A stretch of 33,770 nucleotides of DNA, taken from assembly GCA_026709505.1 (NCBI GenBank), contig JAPOSW010000081.1:1-33770 (forward strand), written 5' to 3'. The stretch is from Gammaproteobacteria bacterium (GTDB taxonomy: Bacteria > Pseudomonadota > Gammaproteobacteria > Arenicellales > Poriferihabitantaceae). Shown piece after piece: positions 18,017-28,000 of this stretch. Under the pieces are notes generated by a model, which searched no databases, was not told the origin of the DNA, and saw nothing but the letters and a program-made list of their open reading frames with translations. The first letter of the stretch is position 1; the number at the start of each line of letters is the position of its first letter. Position numbers and translations under genes: made by a program.

Positions 18017-20362
18017 TCAATTCGTCATATCAGGCGATTGTTCCCGGCTAAAGAGGGACTTGGCCTTGTCCAAAATCACAAGCAAGGGTGGAAACAACAG
18101 AAAATCTGCAACCAAGGCAATAATCACCGTCATCCCGACCAGCAGGCCAAGTACCTGGTTAGTCCAAAGCCCCGATGCTCCAAACACAAAGAATCCCAGG
18201 GCAAAGATTAGTGTTGTAGTCAACAAGGGTCTGCCAACAAGACTGAATGTAGGCACTATCGACTCAGAGGCTGACAGGCCTTCCTGGCGCGATCTCAAGT
18301 ATTTGGACAGCAGATGGATCGTGTCATCCACAACAATACCAAAGGCGATTGCAGTGACAATGGATACGGCAATGCTCACGGTGCCAACGGCATAACCCCA
18401 AATTCCCAACGCTATGATTGCCGGCAAGAAATTGGGAATCAAGCTCAGTAATCCCAAACGTATGCTTTTGAAAACAAAAACCAGAATCAGTGACACAATT
18501 GACATGGCAATACCCGTGCCGATCAGCATCTTGACGATGTTCCTCATCACAGAGTAGGCACTGATGATGGTCACGCCGGTTGCACCGGTTTTCATTTGCG
18601 GTGCATTTTCTTCGAGCCAAGCCTCAGCCCGTTCATCCAAGTCGATTTGCTCCTTGACCGACATGCTTTCAACAACCACAGTCATGCGTGTTGCCGAACG
18701 ATCAAAGTTGATCAGATTATTAAGATCCAGCCCTACCGGAAGCGAAAACTCGTACAGGACTAAATATTGCGCTGCCAGATCAGAGTTCTCCGGGAGAACA
18801 TAGGAATTGTCAGCATCTGCGTGCAGGCTTTTGTTGAGGCGCTTCATGACATCGACAATTGACGTGACATGCGACACTTCAGGCTGCTCACGAAGCCAGC
18901 CGGAAAATTCATCGGCCCTCTCCAGGTATTCGATATCCGTGATTCCGCCATCCCGGCCGGAATCCAATGAATATTCGAAAGTATCCAAGCCAGAAAACTG
19001 GTTGTTGATGAAATCTGCCGACTGACGTAGCTCATGACCTGCCGGAAGCAGTTTTATATTGTTATCGTCCAGTTCTATTCTGGAGACGCCGATTGCACTG
19101 ACCACAAACAGAAGCCCAAAAACCCAAAGCAGAACACTGCTCTTGTCCACTACGAAACCACCCAGACGCTCAAAGCTCCTGGTGATGCGTTTACGTTGCG
19201 GTGGAGCCTTCATCGGCATCATTGCCAATAGCGAGGGAAGCAGCACAACCGAATAGAAAAATGCAATCATGGAACCGAAGGCAACGATGTTTCCCATCAC
19301 TCGAAATGGCGGCATCTCTGAAAAGTTGAGACTCAAAAAGCCGATTGAGGTGGTTAGGGAGGTCAAGAATATCGGTCGAAAATTCACCTCAAGAGAATGG
19401 ATGATTGCGTCGGTTCGCTGCATGCCGATCAGCATGCCGTTGATCACTCCCTGAATCATGTGTACGGAATGAGCAACCACAATTGCCATCAGGACAAACA
19501 CAGTAGCGCCGCTCTCGCCGAAAAACTTCAATCCTGACCAGCCTGCAAACCCAAAACTTGATGTCATTGTTGCAATCAACATGATGACAATGGCGAGAAC
19601 GCCCCAAATCGAGCGCAACAGCAAAAATGCAACGATCAGCATTGTCCCAAATGCGGCGGGAGCAAGCAACGACATGTCTTCATCTATGGCATTCGCTATG
19701 GCTTGCTGCAGCAACAACTCACCATATACATAATAGGCGTAGTCCGGGTTGGCACCTTGCTGTTTGTCGACAATGCTCCGAAATGCCTCGATTACTTTTG
19801 TTCTCGCCTCAGTACGACCTTCTTCGGGCACGGCCAGGCTTACAATCAATCCCGCAAGACGGCCATCACGGGAAACAAACCGGCCGGCTGTTTCCCTTGT
19901 TGTCAACGCAATTTCCTGAATACGGTCGATTTCGGCTTCATCCAGTAATGCGGCATCCTGGACCAAGTCTTCGACGATCAGATCGTCTTCCCTGCCCTCT
20001 GTGTGCGAATGGTTGGTTAGAGAACTCACGCGAGTGGCATACGGGGTTAGCCACAGTTCATCGGTCAGCTGCTCAATTGCAAGAAGTGCTTCAGGCGTGA
20101 AGATACTGTCTCCGGGAGGTTCAACCACCAGCAAAAGACTATCAGATACCGCATAGGCATCTTCGAATATCTCCAGGTTGACCAGATGGGGATCATCTTC
20201 ACTGAAGTGATTTCGAAGACCGACTCCAACAGTGTTGAGCTGTGGCAACCCTGAGGCAAGAACCCCCATCACCACAATTGACCCGATCAGAATTGCCCAA
20301 TATCGATGCACGAGCAACTTGAAGGAAGGGGATTGAGGATTATTTTCGGTGGATGACATCAT
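18017..20362 (-). CDS. RND/MMPL-family lipid transporter
   Basis: 781 residues with the two-fold RND layout: a first helix (about 14-34), a periplasmic loop (to about 225), a five- to six-helix block (about 228-385, containing IMLIATMTSSFGFAG and AIVVAHSVHMIQGV), a helix at about 398-420 (LLWVFGLLFVVSAIGVSRIE), a second periplasmic loop, and a C-terminal helix block (about 610-765) containing the polar GIVVDDTIHLLSKY. This pattern fits the MMPL/Patched/HpnN branch of RND permeases, which move hydrophobic lipids such as hopanoids, sterols or mycolate precursors using the proton gradient. GAGGA ten bases before the ATG pair at 20362 supports the start. No adaptor or outer-membrane channel gene is adjacent. 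Substrate is inferred only from family and from the DHCR24-like and desaturase neighbours. Confidence 0.85.
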   Translation of the reverse strand: MMSSTENNPQSPSFKLLVHRYWAILIGSIVVMGVLASGLPQLNTVGVGLRNHFSEDDPHLVNLEIFEDAYAVSDSLLLVVEPPGDSIFTPEALLAIEQLTDELWLTPYATRVSSLTNHSHTEGREDDLIVEDLVQDAALLDEAEIDRIQEIALTTRETAGRFVSRDGRLAGLIVSLAVPEEGRTEARTKVIEAFRSIVDKQQGANPDYAYYVYGELLLQQAIANAIDEDMSLLAPAAFGTMLIVAFLLLRSIWGVLAIVIMLIATMTSSFGFAGWSGLKFFGESGATVFVLMAIVVAHSVHMIQGVINGMLIGMQRTDAIIHSLEVNFRPIFLTSLTTSIGFLSLNFSEMPPFRVMGNIVAFGSMIAFFYSVVLLPSLLAMMPMKAPPQRKRITRSFERLGGFVVDKSSVLLWVFGLLFVVSAIGVSRIELDDNNIKLLPAGHELRQSADFINNQFSGLDTFEYSLDSGRDGGITDIEYLERADEFSGWLREQPEVSHVTSIVDVMKRLNKSLHADADNSYVLPENSDLAAQYLVLYEFSLPVGLDLNNLINFDRSATRMTVVVESMSVKEQIDLDERAEAWLEENAPQMKTGATGVTIISAYSVMRNIVKMLIGTGIAMSIVSLILVFVFKSIRLGLLSLIPNFLPAIIALGIWGYAVGTVSIAVSIVTAIAFGIVVDDTIHLLSKYLRSRQEGLSASESIVPTFSLVGRPLLTTTLIFALGFFVFGASGLWTNQVLGLLVGMTVIIALVADFLLFPPLLVILDKAKSLFSREQSPDMTN

Positions 20363-20446
20363 TTTTCAAGCAATCCTCTACATGTGGCGTGGCGGTTCTC
20401 AAGTCCAATTTCTGAATCTATCTTGGTATCCAGACTTTGCCTTGTG

Positions 20447-20452
20447 ATTATA
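20447..20452 (-). promoter_or_regulatory. Candidate -10 element for the RND transporter gene
   Basis: A perfect TATAAT on the minus strand, about 85 bases upstream of the transporter start, but with no good -35 at 16-18 bases. Only a tentative assignment. The gap 20363-20663 has no gene I can support. Confidence 0.3.
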
Positions 20453-20591
20453 TTAAAGGTTTCACTGTATTCCGAGAAAAGAAGCCTTGCCCACGGAAAT
20501 TCTTGCACATGATCGCTAGCGTGAGTTTACCGAGTTGGGCAATCAGGTGTTATCAAGTTTGTCCGATTTATTTGAGACAGGGGTACTGTAA

Positions 20592-20608
20592 CCCATTGAA
20601 GCAATGGG
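20592..20608. repeat. Perfect 7-bp stem-loop beside the IS end
   Basis: CCCATTG-AAG-CAATGGG, a perfect seven-pair stem with a three-base loop, 56 bases outside the predicted left end of the IS1634-like element. No U tract follows on either strand. It may be a relic structure at the target locus or a folding element of a transcript. Confidence 0.4.
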
Positions 20609-20659
20609 GAGGCGTTCCGGTTTCCTGGGCAGAGCCGGAGTCGGGACAGGATCCGAAAA

Positions 20660-20672
20660 ACGCATGACCTAA
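20660..20672. repeat. Predicted left IS end: ACGC duplication plus inverted repeat
   Basis: ACGC (20660-20663) followed by ATGACCTAA (20664-20672), matched in inverted form at 22473-22485. Confidence 0.5.
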
Positions 20673-22481
20673 CGGTTGCGATAGCGTTCGAGCTGCAGCA
20701 TCCGGTACAGCTTTTCCTGCTCCTCCGACAGCGTTGACAGCGTCATCTTCATGTGCGGCGGACGGCCCCTGCCGGTTGCCGGGTAGACGACTCCCACTTC
20801 CCGGATGGCGGCGAGTTCCTTCAGTATCCGGTTTCCGGAAAGCGTACAGCCGCTGCGGGCCAGATGCCGGCAGAGCAGCGTCTGCAGCATCAGGGCCAGC
20901 ACGCAGATGAACACGTGGATGCGGATTTTCTGGTCGGTCCAGTGATGCTGGGGGCGGATCGCAAGGTGCCGGGCATCCTTGAGATCGCGGAAGGCGCGCT
21001 CGACATGGTGCTGGGAGCGGTATCCATGCACGATCTGTGCATCGCTCAAATCGCCACGGTCGGTGAAGATCAGGTTCTTGCCGAGCAGGGTCTGCTGCAG
21101 GCGCTGCCAGGCCTTGCGGTCGAAGCGGTAGGTCAGTCTGGGCAGGCTGCGTGCGCTCCTGTCGATGGAGACCCGGAAAAGTTTCTTCATGTGCTGGGCC
21201 TTGAGACAATGCTGGACCCTTTTGCCGACAGTGTCCATGGCCGGATGTCGGCCTCGGGTGACGAGGCCCTGCTCCCAGCGTCGGAGCTGCCTCTGGATCT
21301 CGCGCAGTTGCTGCCGGCAGCGGGCGATTTCGCGCAGCAGCGTGGCCGTCTGCGCCTGCGCGAAGTGCTGGTTTTTCACCACCACGACCGTGTAGTCGGC
21401 GCCATGCAGCCGAGTCACGGTCCGCCAGGTTGATACGCCAGGCCATTGCTCGAGTGCCCGGAACTGCGATGGCGGCACCGCCAGCAGGTCCGGATGCTGG
21501 CTCGGCACCAGCGAGCCGATGACGTGGCAGGGGCCGTTGCGCAAGGCCTCGATGTTTTCCCGACTGTTGCTGCCCTTGTCGAAGACCAGCATGACCTTGC
21601 TTTCCCGCTCGGGGTCGAGGACATGAAAGCGCGCGGCCAGTGCATCCGCAAGACTGCCAAAGGCAGGCGAATCCGGCTGGTTTCCGGGATACGCATGGTG
21701 CAGGATGGGCAGGTGGTGATCCGCTGTCGCGAGCAGTGCAAGACCGACAATGCGCAGTGACTTGCGCCCTTCCTTGCTGTGACCGCGCTGTGCCAGGGAT
21801 GCCTGGTCGTTGAAGCTGTCGATGCAGGTGAAGAAGCTGGCTGCATCGAACAGGAGCTGGCTGACGTCAACCTGGAACCGTGTGACCATGTGCCGGACGA
21901 TATCCTGTTCGATGGCCGGCAGCGTGTCGGGCGGGATGCGGTCCATGTTGTCCCAGAATCGCTGGCTGGTCAGTCTGGAGGCGGGAACTCCGAGCAGTCT
22001 GGGCAGGACGGTATTGTCGTACCAGTGTGCGAGCAGCTGTTTCGAGCAGGGTGCGAGGCAGCGGTTGAGAGTGGCAATGAGGATGCAGGTGCCGACGGAG
22101 ATGCCGTTGCGGCTGCGTTTTGGAACGTGCCGGTCGACCCGATTCCGGATATCGAGCTGTGCCGCGAAGTCGAGCAGGGCGGAGCTGGCGCCGAATTCGT
22201 GGACGGTGGCCTGTCTGGGCACGGGCATCTGGTGCCTGGCGGCGATGAGGTCTTCGGCGGTGCCGAGGTACTGCTGCCAGACGATTTTCGGTTTGCCGTT
22301 GACGCGTTGTGACTGGCGGGCGTAGTAGTAGGTACGTCCCTTGATCTTTTTTGCGGTGATGCCTGGAATTGTCAGGTCATGCATGATGGAAGTGTATTTT
22401 CCATTATGCGATATAAATAATTATATTACAAGATAAAATTAGAATAAACATGAAATAAAATCAAGATGGTAATTAGGTCAT
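20664..22481 (-). mobile_element. IS1634-like insertion sequence, apparently intact
   Basis: The element is about 1.82 kb and carries one transposase gene on the minus strand. Its predicted ends are a perfect 9-bp inverted repeat: ATGACCTAA at 20664-20672 (overlapping the transposase stop) and its complement TTAGGTCAT at 22473-22481. Directly outside both ends is the tetranucleotide ACGC (20660-20663 and 22482-22485), a possible target-site duplication. Ends were found by eye; the repeat is short, so the boundary needs a comparison with other copies. Confidence 0.7.
20669..22384 (-). CDS. IS1634-family (IS4-like DDE) transposase
   Basis: 571 residues, the size expected for IS1634-group transposases. 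The N-terminus has the group's opening, KKIKGRTYYYARQSQRVNGK followed by WQQYLGTAEDL. The DDE triad can be placed at D180 (QLLFDAASFF), D269 (VMLVFDKGSNS) and E462 (YRSQHHVERAFRDLKD, the Y-x2-R-x3-E-x6-K type signature of IS4-like enzymes). The frame is complete, without visible disruptions, so the element may still be active. The ATG at 22384 follows 97 bases of AT-rich sequence before the predicted right end. G+C is higher than in the flanking DNA, in line with a foreign origin. Confidence 0.93.
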   Translation of the reverse strand: MHDLTIPGITAKKIKGRTYYYARQSQRVNGKPKIVWQQYLGTAEDLIAARHQMPVPRQATVHEFGASSALLDFAAQLDIRNRVDRHVPKRSRNGISVGTCILIATLNRCLAPCSKQLLAHWYDNTVLPRLLGVPASRLTSQRFWDNMDRIPPDTLPAIEQDIVRHMVTRFQVDVSQLLFDAASFFTCIDSFNDQASLAQRGHSKEGRKSLRIVGLALLATADHHLPILHHAYPGNQPDSPAFGSLADALAARFHVLDPERESKVMLVFDKGSNSRENIEALRNGPCHVIGSLVPSQHPDLLAVPPSQFRALEQWPGVSTWRTVTRLHGADYTVVVVKNQHFAQAQTATLLREIARCRQQLREIQRQLRRWEQGLVTRGRHPAMDTVGKRVQHCLKAQHMKKLFRVSIDRSARSLPRLTYRFDRKAWQRLQQTLLGKNLIFTDRGDLSDAQIVHGYRSQHHVERAFRDLKDARHLAIRPQHHWTDQKIRIHVFICVLALMLQTLLCRHLARSGCTLSGNRILKELAAIREVGVVYPATGRGRPPHMKMTLSTLSEEQEKLYRMLQLERYRNR

Positions 22482-22485
22482 ACGC
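22473..22485. repeat. Predicted right IS end: inverted repeat plus ACGC duplication
   Basis: TTAGGTCAT (22473-22481) followed by ACGC (22482-22485), the counterpart of the left end. Confidence 0.5.
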
Positions 22486-22891
22486 GGATAACCGCGCGGA
22501 AACGCTCTCGGCAAGGTCGGTTCGAACCTGGAAAATTAAGAATAACAGTGACTTGGAGAAAGTCAGGGAAATCAGGAAAGAACTGCGAATTGCGAAATCA
22601 GCCCGAACTCGGTAAACTCACGCTAGAGCAAGCAAAGTGCCTTCAACAATCCATTTATCTTGCGGCGAAACGGCATAGAAACTATCCAACATACATCAGG
22701 GAGTTATTTTCAATCAAACTGCATTTTATCAATGACTGTCCCGGATCGGATTTACTTCTTCCTATTCTGATTTTACAGGGCTATCTGTTTTTCAGGGATT
22801 GATTCATCGTGAAAGCCAATTCGCAACCATGAATTTGGACAACCCGTCTTATTGTTGGTCGAGTTTGTTTACCAGGCAGACAAATTGAACA
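22486..22891. other. Intergenic region between IS and selO
   Basis: No gene is supported. A plus-strand frame of 84 codons from a GTG at 22548 has no recognisable features and is probably chance. It is the downstream side of selO; no U-tract hairpin was found. Confidence 0.35.
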
Positions 22892-24385
22892 TCAAGTGCC
22901 GCAAAATGTCTGTTTCACTTCCTGCTCCGGGTTCGGTGGACTTTGGTATTCTTGTCTACCCTTCTGTTCGGCAAATGGCGCCTTCAGGACTTCGTGCAAC
23001 TCATGAAAAGCAGAGAAGTCGCCATGATCTTCCGCGCTCCGGATTGCTGCTTCGACCAAGTGATTACGCGGAATGTATACTGGGTTAACGCTTTGCATTT
23101 GGGATTGGCGTTGCTTCTGACCAATTCCCATGGCGCTTAGTGCCGCTCGCCATTTCACCAGCCAATCACTAGCGGCATACTGGTTTGAAGCGAACTGCTT
23201 GAGAAATTCATGATCCTGTTTTTCAGCCTGATCACTCAGCCTTGATAGCTCGTAGAACACGATTGTAAAATCCGAAGAACACTCATGCATGAGGGACAAC
23301 AGGTCCTTGATCAGCAAATCCTGTGATGGTGTGGCATTCCGTTTCTTCCTGACAAGACCACACTTGGCTTGCATGCCCGCCATCCATGCTCTCTCGTAAA
23401 GGGCCTGGAATTTCTCCAGCACCGGTCTGACAGCCTCAACGGCAGCACCTACTTCCGAGTCAACAGCCAGGGCAAGACACTCGGCAAATCGCGCTAAATT
23501 CCAAAGCGCGATGCCTGGCTGATTGTTATAGGCATAGCGACCCTGTTGATCGATTGAGCTGAACACCCTGTTTATCGCAAAGCCATCCATAAACGCACAG
23601 GGCCCATAATCGATAGTCTCCCCCACTATTGACATGTTGTCGGTGTTCATCACCCCATGGATAAATCCGAACTGCATCCACTTGGCAACCAGCAATGCCT
23701 GCCGCTCAATTACTGTTTCAAGCAATGCAAGATAGGGATTTTCCGATTCTGACAGCTCCGGAAAACTTCTTCCGATCACATAATCAGCAAGTTTTTTGAC
23801 GCCCTCCTGATCTGAACGGCGCGCATGATATTCAAATGTTCCGACACGCACGAAACTTCTGGCGACCCGAGTCAGTACCCCACCAGGCAAAATTTCTTCC
23901 CGATACACAGCGTCTCCAGTGCTTACAACAGCCAGGGATCGGGTTGTTGGCACCCCTAGGTAGTACATGGCTTCACTCACCAGATATTCGCGAAGCACTG
24001 GGCCAAGTGGAGAGCGTCCATCACCATTTCGCGAGTAATCAGTCCGACCCGAGCCCTTGAGCTGGATTTCGTAATTCTGTCCATCCTGGCCGATAACCTC
24101 ACCAAGCAAGATGGCGCGACCATCGCCAAGTCGCGGAGTGTAGTGTCCGAATTGATGCCCTGCATAAACCATTGACAACGGTTCTGCACCCTCCGGGACT
24201 TGATTCCCGGAGAACCACTGCGCCAGCTGATCCCGGGCAACATCAACCGTGTCCAGATTCATCTTCTCTGCCAGATCATGATTGAATCGAATCAGGACTG
24301 GGTCGGATACAGGAGTCGGCCGGGTTCTGGCAAAGAACCCTTCACCCAAAGTTACGTATTGATTTTCAAATGGAATGCTGAACAT
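22892..24385 (-). CDS. selO: Protein adenylyltransferase SelO (YdiU family)
   Basis: 497 residues from the ATG at 24385 (an in-frame GTG lies three codons upstream). SelO is a pseudokinase-fold enzyme that transfers AMP from ATP to protein side chains, linked to redox stress. The sequence shows SMVYAGHQFGHYTPRLGDGR near residues 73-92, YEIQLKGSGRTDYSRNGDGR, VLREYLVSEAMYYLGVPTTR, the active region FIHGVMNTDNMSIVGETIDY followed by GPCAFMDGF. The C-terminus ends TFCGT. The family has a C-terminal Cys (or selenocysteine) that can form a disulfide with an internal Cys; here C at the third-last position and the Cys in DYGPCAF are candidates. It is the third gene of the asmA-like/DUF938/selO row, 64 bases after DUF938. 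Confidence 0.95.
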   Translation of the reverse strand: MFSIPFENQYVTLGEGFFARTRPTPVSDPVLIRFNHDLAEKMNLDTVDVARDQLAQWFSGNQVPEGAEPLSMVYAGHQFGHYTPRLGDGRAILLGEVIGQDGQNYEIQLKGSGRTDYSRNGDGRSPLGPVLREYLVSEAMYYLGVPTTRSLAVVSTGDAVYREEILPGGVLTRVARSFVRVGTFEYHARRSDQEGVKKLADYVIGRSFPELSESENPYLALLETVIERQALLVAKWMQFGFIHGVMNTDNMSIVGETIDYGPCAFMDGFAINRVFSSIDQQGRYAYNNQPGIALWNLARFAECLALAVDSEVGAAVEAVRPVLEKFQALYERAWMAGMQAKCGLVRKKRNATPSQDLLIKDLLSLMHECSSDFTIVFYELSRLSDQAEKQDHEFLKQFASNQYAASDWLVKWRAALSAMGIGQKQRQSQMQSVNPVYIPRNHLVEAAIRSAEDHGDFSAFHELHEVLKAPFAEQKGRQEYQSPPNPEQEVKQTFCGT

Positions 24386-24449
24386 GCTGATCACAAATGC
24401 GGCAACTTACCCTGACACTCCGATCAACAATGATCGGGGCGGTTTCTCC

Positions 24450-25085
24450 TCATGGCCCATGGACTTCTGGCACCTTGCTGAATATCAAAATGCGGTTGTT
24501 AGCCGGCATGTCAATCGATTCTTGAAAATCCATGCTGCAGGATTCAGCAAGACGCAATACTTCCTGATCATCGCGTATGCCCTGCTCGGGATTCTGTGAC
24601 TTCAGATATCGATCAAAAGAGGCATTGCTGGCACTGGTATATTCGCCATTTTGATTAAACGGGCCGTAAATCAGGAATTTTCGCAACGGAGCAAGAACCC
24701 GGGAGACTCCCTCGAACATGTCAACAACCCGGTTCCAGGGCATTATGTGCGCTGTATTGGCGGTAAAAGCTCCATCATATTTGCCGGGCGGCATGTTGAC
24801 AAGATTCCAATGCTCGTCAATTCCGACATCCAGTTCGAAAGGATCGCCCGTATTTATGCATCCCGCCTGTGCAAGCGCCTGCCTTATCCATGCGTGGTTG
24901 CAGGCAAGATCACTGGCCTGCCAGAAAATACCCGGCATTTGTCTTGCGAAAAAGGCTGCATGCTGCCCCGTACCTGAACCAATCTCCAGAATACTGCCAT
25001 GCTCGGGGAAGTGATCCCGTATCACTTCCAGAATGGGCAGCTTGTTGCGCTCTGCCGCTTCTGACAAGGGAGAATATCCAGCCAT
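24450..25085 (-). CDS. DUF938 SAM-dependent methyltransferase
   Basis: About 211 residues, the usual DUF938 length. The N-terminus SPLSEAAERNKLPILEVIRD is the family signature, followed by the SAM-binding motif I SILEIGSGTGQHAAFFA, the DVG and WNLVN strand region, and FTANTAHIMPW. The family is a class I methyltransferase of unknown substrate. The ATG at 25085 is preferred over the upstream TTG at 25091. It begins 11 bases after the AsmA-like stop, so co-transcription is very likely. The substrate is unknown. Confidence 0.9.
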   Translation of the reverse strand: MAGYSPLSEAAERNKLPILEVIRDHFPEHGSILEIGSGTGQHAAFFARQMPGIFWQASDLACNHAWIRQALAQAGCINTGDPFELDVGIDEHWNLVNMPPGKYDGAFTANTAHIMPWNRVVDMFEGVSRVLAPLRKFLIYGPFNQNGEYTSASNASFDRYLKSQNPEQGIRDDQEVLRLAESCSMDFQESIDMPANNRILIFSKVPEVHGP

Positions 25086-25096
25086 GATCAAAAAAT

Positions 25097-28000
25097 TCAG
25101 GACCGATTACTGGAGCGTGCGACTTGACAGACATCGGAATTTGCAATTTCACGATCAAACAAGCCTTGTGCAACAATACTCAGCCCACCGGTCAGCAAAC
25201 CCGCAAAAATCGATGCGCCGGTCTTGGCTAGACCCTCGGTATCGGCCACCAGCTCGGGATTACGCAACGTACCGCCAATCTTGAAAAGTTTGGCAACGGT
25301 ATTGATGCTGATGCCAAGTCCCTTTCGGGCTTTCGAAGAAAACACGATATCCAGTTTTTCGCTGGCCAAATCAATCTGGCCAGATCCGAGAATCGTGAAG
25401 TCCTTGAGTTTCAGGGCCAAAGATTTATTCATCACTGCGATGCCGTCCTGAATCCGGAAATTTACAACGCCGCATTCCATCAAGTCAAACTCATTCTGTG
25501 ACTGCAAAGTGAGAATCAAATTGAACATGCCAAAAATCAAATCGCCAAACAAAAAACTCTCCCCTACCCTGACATTCACGTCACTCACTTCCAAATTTAC
25601 ATGACCGTTGGTTTTTGATGCCATTTCAGACATGGAACGACCTTCCGACTTCAAGTCGAGATCGACCGAAAACACGCTATCCAAAACTTCCGAACCCTGG
25701 AAATTGTGATCCAGTGCGTCAACATCGACCTCATCTCCCTGTATCTTCATATCGGTTTTCCAGCCAGACCCATCTGGATAGAGGTCAAGCCACATTTCGA
25801 CTGGCTTGTTTTCGGCATTTCCGACCAACATCGCACTGAGTTCACCATCCTTAATCCTGAAATCACCGTGCAATTCTTCAAGAACAAACACCATGCCCCG
25901 ATAGTGACCAATGTTCAATTCGAGATCAAGATTGAGGTTGTGAAGCCATGTCAGGTCAAACTCACGGTCCGAGAAAAAGGGGGCATCTTTTTCTTTCTGC
26001 CCGACGATCTTCTCCAAATCCAGTTCGTTAGTATGAAGATATCCCTTGACGTCATGCCTGCCTGACGAAGAATAGTCAACCGCGAATTCGCCATTCAGCT
26101 CCTGCTCTCCCAGTTTGCCGTTCAAATGCACTTCAACAACCCCATCCGGATTGTTGGCAACTTTTAGCTGTCCTTCGGCCGGCACTTTTTGAAAACGGCT
26201 GTCCCTGGCCAATCGATTCAGTTGAGACAACTCCGAAACCCTGAAATCGATATTAAGATCCCGGGTGATCATGGGATTCAGGGATTCAAATGAACCGGCT
26301 GCCTCTACTCTTGCATCATCAGCCACTAGATTGATTGAAAAGCCATCAACAAACTGGCGGCTTCCATCAAAAACCAGATTCAAGTCAGCTTCCAGAAGTT
26401 CGGACAGAATCGGATGCTTTTCGATATGTTCAGCATCCAGCAAACTGGAATAACGCCCTTGATTGTCACGCACCCGGATACTTAGAATACCCTCTCTTTT
26501 CGGGGATTGGAGGTTGTCAAGATGACCGGTTGCGCTGGCAAGATCTCTTGAGACTTCGCTTTTGATGTCGACCCCGCGCAAATTGAACACTATCCACCCT
26601 TTGGGGCTCCGTTCCAGATGCAGCACCCCTGTTCCCTTCAGTGGAACAATCGGCGATACAAGACTTTGCAGCAAAGCAGATTTGCTGATTCTCTGCATGA
26701 ATTGCGGCTGCAGGGCTGTTGCATTGATTTTGAACATGCCCATGTCGCCAGTTCCAAATACCTTCACGCTGCCGTCTGCGACAATCTCCAGTTGATCTTC
26801 AATCATTTCAACATGAAAATCATCCAGTATCCAATCGTTATCCTGAGACTTCCTGAGCACCGTGCTTGCCAATACCCGTTCGGTATCGGGCCAGTTTTTC
26901 CTGAACACACTTCCAATGCTTTTCGCAGACTCGGCCTCCCCCCGAATCTGAACAACCATGCTGTCAGGACCCTCGGAGAGACTATAGGAAGCTTCTCCCT
27001 CGAGGTTTATTCCAGGCAGTCGTGCGACCAAATCCACCTGATCCATGGTCATGAGCGAGTTGTTCACTCGGAGCGTTGCTTGAGCTTCAAGCTGAATCTC
27101 CTCAGGCAGTTTTGCTTTCCCGAATTGCAGCAAGCCTTCGCGGTCGAACATTCCGGTTATCATCAAACTGCCATTCAACCCCAAAGCCGAAGTTGACAAC
27201 GCGCCGGTAGCGACTACCTCAGCCTGTTCAGCAATTGCCTGACTTGAACTGAAACTTACCTCTTCAAATACCAGCTCGCCGGACTCATTGCGAAAATTCG
27301 ACCGCAGAGCAGCAGGAAGCAGAAACTCGAAAGCCAGGGGAACGAATGCGGCATCTTTGGTGATTTCCGCCTGGAGTGTTCCCTGCGTGCTGAGTTCACC
27401 TCTGGAGAATTCAAGCCCGCCATCCAGGGCCGCCTTTACTCCCTGTCCCTGAATCAGGGCCTCGCCCGGTACGAAAGAAATCTCATCCGGCTTTCCGGTT
27501 ATGCGGCCTTTTACACTCACATTCAGGTTTCCAGCCAGCTGGGGGATGGCGGCCATGGCGGAATCGGCAACTGTCCCAACCGCTTCAAGTTCAAGATCAA
27601 TATCATCCAGATCAATCGCTTGATCCGGGGCGCTGGACAAGCGTATGGCGACTCCAAACGCCGAACTTTGCAACTCCAGAGAAGAAAAAGACAATGAATC
27701 GAGTTTACCGGGAGCGGATATGTCGAATCGCAAACTGGATCGGGAAAAAATGTCCGCATCGATATGGGGTCCGTGAAGCTGGGCAATCAGCCTTGATGGA
27801 TCAGTCACGGTTACATCGGCCGTCAGAAAAAAATCACCAAGCCCTCGAATATCGCCAATCTTTCCTTCAGCGTAAATTGTGTTCGCCTTATCCAGAACAA
27901 AGCCTTTGATCGCTACATTGCTGGAATTGTCCTCAAGCAATGACCGAATGTCAGCAAGCGCTCCCGAGAGGTTAATGCTCACGCCATTGACATTGCCTTT

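Noticed and set aside
20753-22325. Several plus-strand frames over the IS1634-like transposase
   Set aside because: They are shadows of the high-G+C transposase gene; the minus-strand product has the full DDE motif set.
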